Shown here piece after piece: positions 49,904-58,588 of a stretch of DNA of 64,000 nt. Each line of letters begins with the position of its first letter. Within the stretch, counting starts at the first letter, position 1. The position numbers were made by a program, and so were the translations under genes. The notes under the pieces are model-generated. The model saw nothing but the letters and a program-made list of their open reading frames with translations. It was not told where the DNA came from and searched no databases. Source of the DNA: JAWVFN01 sp963696625 (GTDB lineage Bacteria > Actinomycetota > Thermoleophilia > Solirubrobacterales > 70-9); the NCBI GenBank assembly GCA_963696625.1, contig CAVOKZ010000047.1, positions 42,977 through 106,976 of the forward strand. The letters are read 5' to 3'.

Positions 49904-50356
49904 TCAGCTTGAGAGCGCGTCGAAGATCAGGTTCGCGCCGGGGACCTCGACCGGGCTCGGTGACTCGTAGGACCACTCGACCTTGCCGTCTTCGCCGACG
50001 AGGACCAGCGAGCGATTCGAGATGTCGGCCTTCTCGATGAAGGCGCCGTAGGCGCGCGAGACCTCGCCCTTGGGGTTGAAGTCGGCGAGCAGAGGCATGG
50101 TCAGGTTCAGCTTTTCGCGAAACGCCGCGTGTGACCACTGCGAATCGACGCTGATCCCGAGCAACTGGACCCCCTTGGCCTCGAGCTCGGCGATCACCTC
50201 CTGGTAGATGGAGAGCTGGTCGCTGCAGACCGGGCTGAAGTCGGCTGGGTAGAAGACGAGCAGGACCTTGCGGCCGCGGAAATCCGACAGCGAGACCTTC
50301 TCGCCGTCCTGGCTGTGAAGCGTGAAGTCCGGCGCCTCGGCGCCGGGCGCGATCAG
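49904..50356 (-). CDS. Peroxiredoxin (AhpC/TSA family), probable CTG start
   Basis: A peroxiredoxin of 150 residues. PGAEAPDFTLHSQDGEKV, the peroxidatic FYPADFSPVCSDQL (C44) and LGISVDSQWSHAAF are in place. The first canonical start in frame is GTG at 50197, which would delete the peroxidatic cysteine. CTG at 50356 (LIAPGAEAPDF) gives the normal N-terminus and overlaps the rpsO stop as CTGA. It therefore appears translationally coupled to ribosomal protein S15. It reduces hydroperoxides. Confidence 0.85.
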   Translation of the reverse strand: MIAPGAEAPDFTLHSQDGEKVSLSDFRGRKVLLVFYPADFSPVCSDQLSIYQEVIAELEAKGVQLLGISVDSQWSHAAFREKLNLTMPLLADFNPKGEVSRAYGAFIEKADISNRSLVLVGEDGKVEWSYESPSPVEVPGANLIFDALSS

Positions 50357-50622
50357 TGCCGTAGGCCGAGCTCGCCGACCAGCGCCCGATAGCGCTCGAG
50401 GTCGGACTTCTCGAGGTAGCGGAGCAGCCGCCGGCGCTTGCCGACCATCATCAGCAGGCCGCGGCGCGAGTGGTGGTCCTTGCTGTGTGTGCGCAGGTGC
50501 TCGGTGAGCTCGTTGATGCGCTCGGTGAGCAGCGCGATCTGGACCTCGGCGGAGCCGGTGTCGCCCTCGGCACGTCCGTGCTTGGAGGAGAGCTCCTGCT
50601 TCTTTTCCTTGGTCAGCGGCAT
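50353..50622 (-). CDS. rpsO: 30S ribosomal protein S15
   Basis: An 89-residue S15, which binds 16S rRNA early in 30S assembly. MPLTKEKKQELSSKHG, DTGSAEVQIALLTERI, HSRRGLLMMVGKRRRLLRYLEKSD and YRALVGELGLR are standard. ATG at 50622 lies four bases after the ribF stop. Usually pnp follows rpsO directly, but here three redox or secreted-protein genes lie between them. Confidence 0.97.
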   Translation of the reverse strand: MPLTKEKKQELSSKHGRAEGDTGSAEVQIALLTERINELTEHLRTHSKDHHSRRGLLMMVGKRRRLLRYLEKSDLERYRALVGELGLRH

Positions 50623-50625
50623 GAA

Positions 50626-51516
50626 TCAGCGGTTGAAGCTAGCACAGACCTCGCGCGCCTCCTCGACGTCGCGGTTGATCTGGGCAATCAGCTCCTCGAC
50701 GCTCGGAAAGCGCTTCTCGCCGCGCATGCGCTCGACGAACGCGACTCGCAAAATCTTGCCGTAGAGGTCCCCATCGAAGTCGATCAGGTAGGGCTCGATC
50801 AGCAGACCGCGCCCGGTCTCGAACATCGGCCGTACGCCGACGTTGACTGCCGCCGGGTGCCCGTTCGCGAACGCGGCGTAGACGCCGTGCCCGGGGGCGA
50901 CGAGCTCCTCCTCGGGAACGATGTTGGCGGTCGGGAAGCCGAGCTCCCGCCCGCGGCCGTCGCCCTTGACCACGGGGCCCTCGTACATGACTGGCGCGCC
51001 GAGGAAGCGGCGGGCGACGTCGACCTCGCCGGCGGCTATCAGGGCGCGGATCTGGGTCGAGGAGATCGTCTCGCCGTCCATCTCGACCAGCGGCACCACG
51101 CGCGTATCGAACTCCTCGCGTTGGCCGAGCATCTCCGGGGTCCCCTTTGCCCTGGCCCCGAAGCGAAAGTTCTCGCCGATCGAGACCGTCTTCGCCCCGA
51201 GGCGCGCGATCAGCACCTCCTCGATGAACTGCTCTGCCGGCTTCTGCGAGAACTCCTTGTCGAAGGGGATTACGACGAGCTCCTCGACGCCCAGCCCCTC
51301 GATCACGTCGCGCTTCACCCCGAACGGCATGATCAGCTTCGGCGCCGCGTCGGGGTTGATGACGCTGACCGGGTGCGGATCGAATGTGAGCACGGTGTCG
51401 GCCGCGTCGATCACCGCGCGGTGGCCGCGGTGGACCCCGTCGAAGGTGCCGATCGCGACGTGGCGGTCGCGGCGCTCCGCGTCCGGGAGCGACGTCACCT
51501 TCATCTTCACCGTCAC
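50626..51516 (-). CDS. ribF: Bifunctional riboflavin kinase/FAD synthetase
   Basis: A 296-residue RibF making FMN and FAD from riboflavin. The N-terminal nucleotidyltransferase part has AIGTFDGVHRGHR and LTFDPHP. The C-terminal kinase part has GRGRELGFPTANI and GVYAAF with DFDGDLYGK. GTG at 51516 overlaps the truB stop (GTGA). ATG at 51504 is an alternative. Part of the nusA-rpsO cluster. Confidence 0.95.
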   Translation of the reverse strand: MTVKMKVTSLPDAERRDRHVAIGTFDGVHRGHRAVIDAADTVLTFDPHPVSVINPDAAPKLIMPFGVKRDVIEGLGVEELVVIPFDKEFSQKPAEQFIEEVLIARLGAKTVSIGENFRFGARAKGTPEMLGQREEFDTRVVPLVEMDGETISSTQIRALIAAGEVDVARRFLGAPVMYEGPVVKGDGRGRELGFPTANIVPEEELVAPGHGVYAAFANGHPAAVNVGVRPMFETGRGLLIEPYLIDFDGDLYGKILRVAFVERMRGEKRFPSVEELIAQINRDVEEAREVCASFNR

Positions 51517-52142
51517 CTCAGCACCGCCTCAGGCACCAGCTCGGCGACGCGCTCGAGCGCAAGGGGCTCTCCACCGGCGTCGTCGACTCTGAACGGGCCG
51601 ATCGCGGTGCGGCGCAGCTCCTCGCAATAGGCGTCGCCCTCGGGAAGGCCCTCGATCAGGGTTCTCACGTAGGTTCCCGTCGAGCACTCGACCTCGTAGC
51701 TCGCACGCTCGGCGTCGGAGGAGAGAAGATCGGCGCGGTAGACCTCGACATCGCGAACCGGAGTCTCCACGGTCTCGCCGCGATGCGCCTTCTTGTAGAG
51801 CCGCTCGCCCCCGACCCGGACCGCGGAGGTCATCGGCACCCGCTGACGCACGGTGCCGGTCGGCAGCTCGAGCGAGGACGGCACGCGCCCGGTCTGTGAG
51901 AGCTCGCCGTCGGGGTCCCCGGTGCTCGAGCGCCAGCCGAGCCGGGCGGTCGCGCGATAGGTCTTCGGCAGCTCGGCCAGGAACCGCTGCAAGCGGGTCG
52001 CCCGCCCGAGCAGGACGAGCAGCAGCCCGGTCGCGAACGGGTCGAGCGTGCCCGCGTGGCCGGCCTTCGCCCCGCGCTCGCGGCGGATGCGGGCGACGAC
52101 GTCGTGGGAGGTGACGCCGGCCGGCTTGTCGACCAGCAGCAC
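51513..52142 (-). CDS. truB: tRNA pseudouridine(55) synthase
   Basis: A 209-residue TruB. LLVDKPAGVTSHDVV, the catalytic aspartate in GHAGTLDPFATGLL, LGWRSSTGDPDGE and CSTGTYVRTLIE are present. It is shorter than typical TruB (about 290-310) and lacks most of the C-terminal PUA-like domain. GTG at 52142 is seven bases after the nrnA stop. It modifies U55 in the T-loop of tRNAs. Confidence 0.93.
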   Translation of the reverse strand: MLLVDKPAGVTSHDVVARIRRERGAKAGHAGTLDPFATGLLLVLLGRATRLQRFLAELPKTYRATARLGWRSSTGDPDGELSQTGRVPSSLELPTGTVRQRVPMTSAVRVGGERLYKKAHRGETVETPVRDVEVYRADLLSSDAERASYEVECSTGTYVRTLIEGLPEGDAYCEELRRTAIGPFRVDDAGGEPLALERVAELVPEAVLR

Positions 52143-52149
52143 TCCCGCG

Positions 52150-53142
52150 TCAGAGCTGGGACTTGGCGGCGCCGCAGACGTAGTCGATCACCTCGGGATA
52201 GGGCATGTCGGTCGAGAAACCGGCGGCCCTCGTGTGACCTCCCCCGCCCTGCTTGCCCGCGATTTCCGAGACGTCGATCGCGCCGTCGGACGAGCGCAGG
52301 CTGACCTTGCGCGCGGCGCGGCCGTCGCCGGACGTGTCGCGTACGGCCGCCGCGACGCGAATGCCCTCGATCGAGCGCACGTAGTCGATCACGCCCTCGG
52401 TGAGCTCCTCGCTGGCGCCGAGCTCGGCGTAGTCGTCGGCGGAGATGTAGGTGGCGGCGATCGCCCCGTCGCAGACGACCTCGATCTTCTCGATCGCCCG
52501 CGCGATCAGCTTCAGCTTCTCGAGCGGCACGTGCTCATAGAGGCGGCGGAAGACATCGTGGACGTCCACTCCGCTCTCGATCAGCGCCGCGGCGACGCGG
52601 TGCGACCGGGCGTCGGTGTTCGAGTACATGAAACGCCCGGTGTCGGTGACCAGACCGACGTAGAGCGCGCCCGCGATCTCGGGGGTGATCGTCACGCCGA
52701 GCAGGCCGATCAGGTCGTAGACGATCTCCGCCGCGCACGAGGCCTCGACATCGACCAGGTTGGTCGTGCCGAAGCGGGTGTTGTCGTGGTGGTGGTCGAT
52801 GTTGAGCACGTCGCCGTGGGCCTCCTTGAGGAAGTCGACCGGCATGCGGTCGATGTTCCCGCAGTCGAGGAAGACGATCGTGCGGTCGGAGACGTCGGCC
52901 GGCGGGTCGTGGAAGACCTCCTCCAGCGGCAGGAAGCGGTACTCGACCGGCAGCGGGAACTCCTTCGCGGCGAGGAACATCACCGAGTCCTTGCCGAGCG
53001 CGCGCAGCACCTCGTGCATCGCCAGCAGCGAGCCGAGCGCGTCGCCGTCGGGGCCCTCGTGGGTCGTCAGCAGGAAGCGCTCTCCGGAGCGCAGCTTCTC
53101 GGCGACCGTCTCCAGGTCGCTGGTGACGCTTGTCGGGGTCAT
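52150..53142 (-). CDS. nrnA: DHH-DHHA1 oligoribonuclease/pAp phosphatase
   Basis: A 330-residue NrnA-like phosphoesterase degrading nano-RNAs and pAp. DHH motifs THEGPDGDALGS, VFLDCGNIDR and LNIDHHHDN, and the DHHA1 motif KQGGGGHTRAAGF. ATG at 53142 overlaps the rbfA stop by four bases. The gene commonly lies between rbfA and truB in actinobacteria. Confidence 0.93.
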   Translation of the reverse strand: MTPTSVTSDLETVAEKLRSGERFLLTTHEGPDGDALGSLLAMHEVLRALGKDSVMFLAAKEFPLPVEYRFLPLEEVFHDPPADVSDRTIVFLDCGNIDRMPVDFLKEAHGDVLNIDHHHDNTRFGTTNLVDVEASCAAEIVYDLIGLLGVTITPEIAGALYVGLVTDTGRFMYSNTDARSHRVAAALIESGVDVHDVFRRLYEHVPLEKLKLIARAIEKIEVVCDGAIAATYISADDYAELGASEELTEGVIDYVRSIEGIRVAAAVRDTSGDGRAARKVSLRSSDGAIDVSEIAGKQGGGGHTRAAGFSTDMPYPEVIDYVCGAAKSQL

Positions 53143-53471
53143 TCGTCGAGCAGCTCCGTGATCCGCATGCCCTTGTCGATCGTCTCGTCGTATTGGAAGT
53201 CGAGGGTCGGGGTGCGCTTCAGCCGCACCTCGGAGGCGATCTTCGACTGAAGCACCCCGTGCGCGGAGCTCAGCCCGTCGAGCGTCGCCTGCCGCTCCTC
53301 TTCGCTTCCGAGCACGCTGACGAAAACGCGGGCGTGGCGCAGGTCTGGGCTTGTCTCTACCGACGTGATGGTCACGAATCCGATCCGGGGGTCCTTCAGC
53401 TCCGTGGCGATCGCAGCCCCTAGAACCTCGCGGATCACCTCGTTCACACGCCGCATCCTGGCGGTGGGCAT
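53139..53471 (-). CDS. rbfA: Ribosome-binding factor A
   Basis: A 110-residue RbfA, a 30S maturation and cold-shock factor: MRRVNEVIREVLGAAIA, DPRIGFVTITSVETSPDLRH and ARVFVSVLG. ATG at 53471 is chosen because the family begins with PTARMRRV and TATAGT lies nine bases upstream (53481-53486). An in-frame ATG at 53528 would add 19 residues. The box implies an internal, near-leaderless promoter inside the operon. Confidence 0.93.
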   Translation of the reverse strand: MPTARMRRVNEVIREVLGAAIATELKDPRIGFVTITSVETSPDLRHARVFVSVLGSEEERQATLDGLSSAHGVLQSKIASEVRLKRTPTLDFQYDETIDKGMRITELLDE

Positions 53472-53528
53472 GGGCGAGCGACTATAGCTCAGGCGAGTGT
53501 GAGGACCCGCATCCTCTGAGCTGCTCAT

Positions 53529-53828
53529 CTAGCCCCGGATGTCGCCGAGGCTGAGCGTGTCGCGCTCGAAGCGGCAGCCGTCCGGACAGCGGCCCTCGAT
53601 GAACCGCTCGACGCCGTCGCGCCGCGCCTCGGTCTCGCCGTCGCCGACGAGCGCGATCAGCAGGGTCGCGCGCTGCCACTTGTCATGGTGGCCGATCTCG
53701 GCGACGCTGGCGCCGAAGCGGGCGCGGAGCTGTTCCTTCAGTGACTTGACCAGCTTGCGTTTCTGCTTCAGGTCGTGAGCTTCGCCGAGGTGCAGCTCGG
53801 CCTCGAGCAGGCAGACGAACGCAGTCAC
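53529..53828 (-). CDS. ylxP: DUF503/YlxP-family protein
   Basis: A 99-residue DUF503 protein: LLEAELHLGEAHDLKQKRK, LVKSLKEQLRARFGASVAEIG and the strand ATLLIALVGDGE. The family lies between infB and rbfA in many Gram-positives and is thought to act in ribosome assembly, but its activity is unproved. GTG at 53828 overlaps the upstream methyltransferase gene by four bases. Confidence 0.9.
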   Translation of the reverse strand: MTAFVCLLEAELHLGEAHDLKQKRKLVKSLKEQLRARFGASVAEIGHHDKWQRATLLIALVGDGETEARRDGVERFIEGRCPDGCRFERDTLSLGDIRG

Positions 53829-54580
53829 CGGGGGCGGCGGGCGAGGAAGGCGCGGTGCCCCGGGGCGAACCCCTCGCCGCCGTAGCCGCGGAGGATGCGG
53901 CCGCGGAAGCCGGCGGCGTGCAGGGTCGCGAGCGCCGCGTTCGGCGCATAGAGCTTGAGCTCGTGGGTCTCTTCGGTGCGGCGATAGCCTCCGTTGTCGA
54001 GGCGGAAAGCGATGATCTTGCGGGTCAGCGTCGCCGCATCCGGGTCCTCGTCGCTCTCGGCGAGGGTCGCCCAGTCCCGGCCCGCCCGCCAGGTGCGGGT
54101 GACATCGCGCCCGGCGCGCCCGGGGCCGGAGAGGTCGAGGAGGAACACGCCGCCGGGGACCAGGGCCTCGAAGATCCGCTCGAAGACCCGCGGCAGCGCC
54201 TTCGGGCCGTTGCGGGGATCGATGAGGTAGTTGAGCACCTCGCCGACCGCGAGCACGGCGACCGCGGGCGGCAGCTTCGCGTCGATGAACGAGCCGACCC
54301 GGAACTCGCCACCCGGGACCTTCTGCCGGGCGAGGTCGATGAAAGCCTCCGACTGGTCGATGCCGACGACGTCGAAGCCGGCGGCGGCCACCTTGGCCGA
54401 AGCGATGCCGCTGCCGCAGCCGAGGTCGACGACGGTGCCCGACTCGAACCCGCCGGCGGCGAGCTCTTCGAGCAGCTGCTCGGCGGCGAGTTCGGCCTGA
54501 TCGCCGAAGCCGGCATCGTGGACGTATGCGAGGTCGGTTTCGTACGCCGGACCCGAGTCCGCCGTAGCTGGAGAGGTCAT
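53825..54580 (-). CDS. Class I SAM methyltransferase between infB and ylxP
   Basis: A 251-residue methyltransferase: VVDLGCGSGIASAKVAAAGF (motif I), GIDQSEAFIDLARQKV and the VLAVGEVLNYLID motif IV region. ATG at 54580 follows infB by three bases and the stop overlaps ylxP by four, so it is an integral operon member. Its position among translation factors suggests an RNA or ribosomal-protein target (inference). Family-level substrate unknown. Confidence 0.82.
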   Translation of the reverse strand: MTSPATADSGPAYETDLAYVHDAGFGDQAELAAEQLLEELAAGGFESGTVVDLGCGSGIASAKVAAAGFDVVGIDQSEAFIDLARQKVPGGEFRVGSFIDAKLPPAVAVLAVGEVLNYLIDPRNGPKALPRVFERIFEALVPGGVFLLDLSGPGRAGRDVTRTWRAGRDWATLAESDEDPDAATLTRKIIAFRLDNGGYRRTEETHELKLYAPNAALATLHAAGFRGRILRGYGGEGFAPGHRAFLARRPR

Positions 54581-54583
54581 TTC

Positions 54584-56827
54584 TTACTCCAGCGTCTGCT
54601 CGACCTGTTTGACCTCGAAGAACTCGAGCACGTCGCCGACCTTGACGTCCCCGTAGCCGTCGAGCACGACACCGCATTCGAGCCCTTCTTCGACTTCCTG
54701 CACGTTGTCCTTGAAGCGCCGCAGCGACCCGACCTCGCCCGTCCAGATGATCGTCCCCTCGCGGACGAGGCGGACGCCGGCGGTGCGGGCGATCTTGCCG
54801 TCGGTGACGAGGACGCCGGCGATGTTGCCGACCTTCGAGGCCTTGAAGACCTCCTTGACCTCCGCCTGGCCGAGCGCCTCCTCGACCTCCTCGGGCTCGA
54901 GCAGTCCCTCCATCGCGTTGCGGAGGTCCTCGGTGATCTTGTAGATGACCTCGTAGGTCCTGATGTCGACGCCCTCGGCTTCCGCCATACGCCTGGCATC
55001 GGCGAGTGGCCGCACGTTGAAGCCGATGATGATCGCGTTCGAGGCCGAGGCGAGCATCACGTCGGACTCGTTGATGCCGCCGGTCGCGGCGTGGATGATG
55101 TTGATCCCGACCCGCTCCTGCGGGACCTTGGCGATCTCGTCCTGGAGCGCCTCGAGCGAGCCCGAGACATCGGCCTTGAGCACGATGTCGAGCTCGGTCA
55201 GGTCGCCGCCCTGGGCCTTGGAGAAGACCTCCTCGAGAGTCACCTTGCGGGCCGAGCGGCGGGCCAGCGCCTCGGTCTTGAGACGGTTGGCGCGCTCGGC
55301 CGCCATCGAGCGCGCCTGGCGCTCGGATTCGACGACCTGGAGGACTTCGCCGGCGTCGGCGACGCCGTCGAAGCCGAGGACCTGCACAGGCTTGCCGGGA
55401 CCGGCCTCCTCCACCCTCTCGCCGGCGTCGTCGAGCATCGCCCGGACCTTGCCCCACTGGGAGCCCGCGACCACGGGGTCGCCGACCCGCAGGGTGCCGC
55501 GCTGGACGAGGACGCCGGTGACCGGGCCGCGACCGGGGTCGAGCTCGGCCTCGATCACGGTTCCCGTCGCCGGCGCGTCGGGGTTCGCGGTCAGCTCCTC
55601 GAGCTCGGTGACGAGCAGGATCATGTCGAGCAGGTTGTCGAGTCCGTCCTGGGTCTTCGCCGAGACGTCGACGTATACGGTGTCGCCGCCCCAGTCCTCG
55701 GGGTTGAGGTCGTGCTGGGCGAGCTCCGTGCGGACGCGGTCGGGCTGAGCCTCCGGCTTGTCGATCTTGTTGACGGCGACGAGCATCGGCACCTCGGCGG
55801 CGCGCGCGTGGTCGACAGCCTCCATCGTCTGCGGCATCACGCCGTCGTCGGCGGCGACGACGATCACCGCGACGTCGGTGACCTTGGCGCCGCGGGCGCG
55901 CATCGCGGTGAAGGCCTGGTGGCCGGGGGTGTCGAGGAAGGTCACGGTCTTGCCCTTGTGGTGGATCTGGTACGCCCCGATGTGCTGGGTGATTCCCCCG
56001 GCCTCCCCGGCGACCACCTCGGTCTGACGGATCGCGTCGAGCAGCGAGGTCTTTCCGTGGTCCACGTGGCCCATGACCGTCACCACCGGCGGACGCTCCT
56101 TGAGGTCGGCCGCGTCGTCCTCGGGAAGGGCGATCTCGACCTCGTCCTCGGCCGCGGTGACGATCTCGACCTCGCGCTCGAGCTTCTTCGCGATCGACTG
56201 GATCGAGTCGTCGGTGAGCGTCTGGGTCAGGGTCGCCATCTCGCCCTGCTCCATCAAGGCCTTGATCACGTCGGCGCCGCCGAGGCCGAAGATCTCTGCG
56301 ACCTCGCGGACGGTGGCGCCGGAGTTGACGCGCAGGGTCTGCGGCCCTTCGGGCGCCTTTGGCTCGAGCGGCGGCTCTTCGAGCAGCGGCCTGCGGCGGC
56401 GGCCGCCGCGGCGGCGGGGCGGGCGCTGCGGGGGTGGCGGGCCCATGTGGTCGCGCCGGGCCGCCTGCGAGTCGATGACGACGCGGCGGCGCTTCTTCGA
56501 GCCGCCCGCGGCTTCGGCCCCATCGCCGCTGGCGGGAACCGGGCGGACGGGCTTCGCCCCCGGCTTCGGCTTGGCTGAGGGCTTTGCGGCGGCTGCGGGC
56601 TTTGCGTTGCCGCCCTGGTTCGCGGCAGGCTTCTCCTTCGGCGGCGTCTTGGCCTCGGTCGCGGTGCCGGCGCCGCCGGCCTTCTTCAGGGCCGCGAGGG
56701 CATCGGACTCCTCGACGCTCGACTGGGCGGCCTTGGCCTCGACCCCGGCTGCACTGAGCGCCGCCAGCAGGTCCTTGCTGGTGATGCCGTTCGCCTTGGC
56801 GATCTCGTGAACGCGCTTCTTCGCCAC
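54584..56827 (-). CDS. infB: Translation initiation factor IF-2
   Basis: A 747-residue IF-2, the GTPase that brings initiator tRNA to the ribosome. N-terminal IF2N (RVHEIAKANGITSKDLL), a basic Arg/Gly/Pro linker (RRGGRRRR), then G1 GHVDHGKTSLLD, G3 DTPGHQAF, G4 NKIDKPE, domains II-III and the C-terminal domain with VGSLRRFKDNVQEV. The N-terminal part is shorter than in many actinobacteria. GTG at 56827 abuts the nusA stop. Confidence 0.97.
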   Translation of the reverse strand: MAKKRVHEIAKANGITSKDLLAALSAAGVEAKAAQSSVEESDALAALKKAGGAGTATEAKTPPKEKPAANQGGNAKPAAAAKPSAKPKPGAKPVRPVPASGDGAEAAGGSKKRRRVVIDSQAARRDHMGPPPPQRPPRRRGGRRRRPLLEEPPLEPKAPEGPQTLRVNSGATVREVAEIFGLGGADVIKALMEQGEMATLTQTLTDDSIQSIAKKLEREVEIVTAAEDEVEIALPEDDAADLKERPPVVTVMGHVDHGKTSLLDAIRQTEVVAGEAGGITQHIGAYQIHHKGKTVTFLDTPGHQAFTAMRARGAKVTDVAVIVVAADDGVMPQTMEAVDHARAAEVPMLVAVNKIDKPEAQPDRVRTELAQHDLNPEDWGGDTVYVDVSAKTQDGLDNLLDMILLVTELEELTANPDAPATGTVIEAELDPGRGPVTGVLVQRGTLRVGDPVVAGSQWGKVRAMLDDAGERVEEAGPGKPVQVLGFDGVADAGEVLQVVESERQARSMAAERANRLKTEALARRSARKVTLEEVFSKAQGGDLTELDIVLKADVSGSLEALQDEIAKVPQERVGINIIHAATGGINESDVMLASASNAIIIGFNVRPLADARRMAEAEGVDIRTYEVIYKITEDLRNAMEGLLEPEEVEEALGQAEVKEVFKASKVGNIAGVLVTDGKIARTAGVRLVREGTIIWTGEVGSLRRFKDNVQEVEEGLECGVVLDGYGDVKVGDVLEFFEVKQVEQTLE

Positions 56828-58588
56828 CTACTTAGTCGCCTCCGCGGAGCCTTCGTCGACCACCATCTCACCGGGGTCGGCGTCCTCGTCGATCTCGGGC
56901 TCGGCCGGCTGCTCGTCCCCGAGCACGGCGTCCTCGCCTTCGGCTTCCGCCTCGGTGACGTCCTCGGCCTTGGCCTCGCCAACCTCTTCGTCCTCTTCCA
57001 TGACGGCCTCGACCTCTTCCTCGGAGAGCTCCTCGTCTGCCTCCTCAGCGGCGTCCTCGGACTCCTCGACCACCGCAGCGTCCTCGGCTGCGGCCTCGGC
57101 CTCCTCCTCCTCGGCGGCTTCCTCGGCGGCCGCGGCCTGCTCGGCCTCGGCCTGAGCGGCCGCCTCGTCGAACTCGGCCTCGGCGCGGCCGACGATCTCC
57201 TTCAGGGTGCCCTCGTCGGCGTCGGGGTCGGAGAGCACGGCGATGTCCTGCTCGGAGAGCGGCGAGAGCACCGCGACGTGGCTGGTGCCGAAGCGGGCCA
57301 GCGACTGGTGAGCCGGCAGACCGCAGTACTGGGACCCCTGGAGCGCCGCGTTGGGACAGCGGCGGCCGGTGGTGAGAATCGCGGCGCAGCGGCCGTCGGC
57401 GACGTCCTCGCCCTCGTACTCGATGTCGCCCTCGACCTCGGCGAACTCGGTCTCGGACTTGATGTCGACCTTCCAGCCGGTGAGGCGGGCGGCGAGGCGG
57501 GCGTTCTGGCCGTCGCGGCCGATCGCCAGCGAGAGCTGGTCGTCGGGGACGATCACCGTCGCCTGCTTCTCCTCGTCGTCGACGAGGACCTCGCGGACCC
57601 GGGCGGGCGAGAGCGCCTTGGCGACGAAACGGGCGGGCTCGTCATTGTGCGGAATGATGTCTATCTTCTCGCCGCGCAACTCGGAGACGACCATGCGCAC
57701 ACGCGAACCTCGCGGTCCGACGCAGGCGCCGACCGGATCGACGCCGTCGGCATGGGACACGACGGCGATCTTCGAGCGCCAGCCCGGCTCGCGGGCGACG
57801 CCGACGATCTCGACCAGCTTGTCGGCGATCTCGGGGACCTCGAGCTCGAACAGCTTGCGGATCAGCTCGGAATCACGGCGCGAGACGACGATCGACGGGC
57901 CCTTGCTCTCGGCCGAGACGTCGGTGATCACGGCCTTGATCCGGGCGCCGTGATCGTAGCGCTCGTTGTAGACCTGCTCGGAGCGCGGCAGCAGCGCCTC
58001 GACCCGCTCACGCAGCTGAACCAGCGTGTAGCGGTTGTCGGACTGCTGGATGATCCCGGTGATCAGCTCGCCGACGCGGTCCTTGTACTCCTCGTACATC
58101 ATCCCGCGCTCGGCCTCGCGGATCCGCTGGAGGATCACCTGCTTGGCGGTCTGGGCCGCGATCCGCCCGAAGTCGTCGGGGGTGACGTCGCGGCTCGAGA
58201 TCTGGTCCTGGAACGGCTCGAGGCGCTCGGCCTCGAGCTCGTCCTCCTCGGGCTCGCGGCGCTCGCCGGTCTCGGGATCGACCGCCGGCCGCGGCTGCAT
58301 CGACTGGTCGATCGGCTCACCGGCGGCCTCTGCGGCCTCGGCCGCGTCGAGGCGCTCGGCAAACTGCTCGTCGAGCAGCTTCTCCTCGAGCCCCTCGGGC
58401 AGGATCAGCTCGTGGACGCGGAAGTCCGCGGTGTTGTGGTCGAGCTCGACCTTGGCGTACTTCGCCGCGCCCGGAGTCTTCTTGTAGGCAGAGAGCAGCG
58501 CGTCGGAGAGCGCGTCCATCAGGGTGTCGGCGTCGATCCCCTTTTCCTGCTCGAGGGTCTTGACGGCGTCGACTATCTCCTGGCTCAT
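56828..58588 (-). CDS. nusA: Transcription elongation factor NusA with zinc motif and acidic tail
   Basis: A 586-residue NusA, much longer than the about 350 residues usual in actinobacteria. The N-terminal domain carries an insert (about 60-138). S1 and KH domains follow (ACVGPRGSRVRMV, LAIGRDGQNARLAA). Then comes a compact motif C401-x9-C411-x10-C422-x4-H427 (CAAILTTGRRCPNA, YCGLPAH), a probable zinc-binding unit, and about 150 residues of Glu/Ala-rich tail. The ylxR gene normally between nusA and infB is absent. ATG at 58588 overlaps rimP by four bases. Confidence 0.95.
   Translation of the reverse strand: MSQEIVDAVKTLEQEKGIDADTLMDALSDALLSAYKKTPGAAKYAKVELDHNTADFRVHELILPEGLEEKLLDEQFAERLDAAEAAEAAGEPIDQSMQPRPAVDPETGERREPEEDELEAERLEPFQDQISSRDVTPDDFGRIAAQTAKQVILQRIREAERGMMYEEYKDRVGELITGIIQQSDNRYTLVQLRERVEALLPRSEQVYNERYDHGARIKAVITDVSAESKGPSIVVSRRDSELIRKLFELEVPEIADKLVEIVGVAREPGWRSKIAVVSHADGVDPVGACVGPRGSRVRMVVSELRGEKIDIIPHNDEPARFVAKALSPARVREVLVDDEEKQATVIVPDDQLSLAIGRDGQNARLAARLTGWKVDIKSETEFAEVEGDIEYEGEDVADGRCAAILTTGRRCPNAALQGSQYCGLPAHQSLARFGTSHVAVLSPLSEQDIAVLSDPDADEGTLKEIVGRAEAEFDEAAAQAEAEQAAAAEEAAEEEEAEAAAEDAAVVEESEDAAEEADEELSEEEVEAVMEEDEEVGEAKAEDVTEAEAEGEDAVLGDEQPAEPEIDEDADPGEMVVDEGSAEATK

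Noticed and set aside
53855..56578. A 907-codon open frame opposite infB and the methyltransferase
   Set aside because: Antisense shadow of infB. No recognisable motif, and long antisense frames occur opposite most large genes here.
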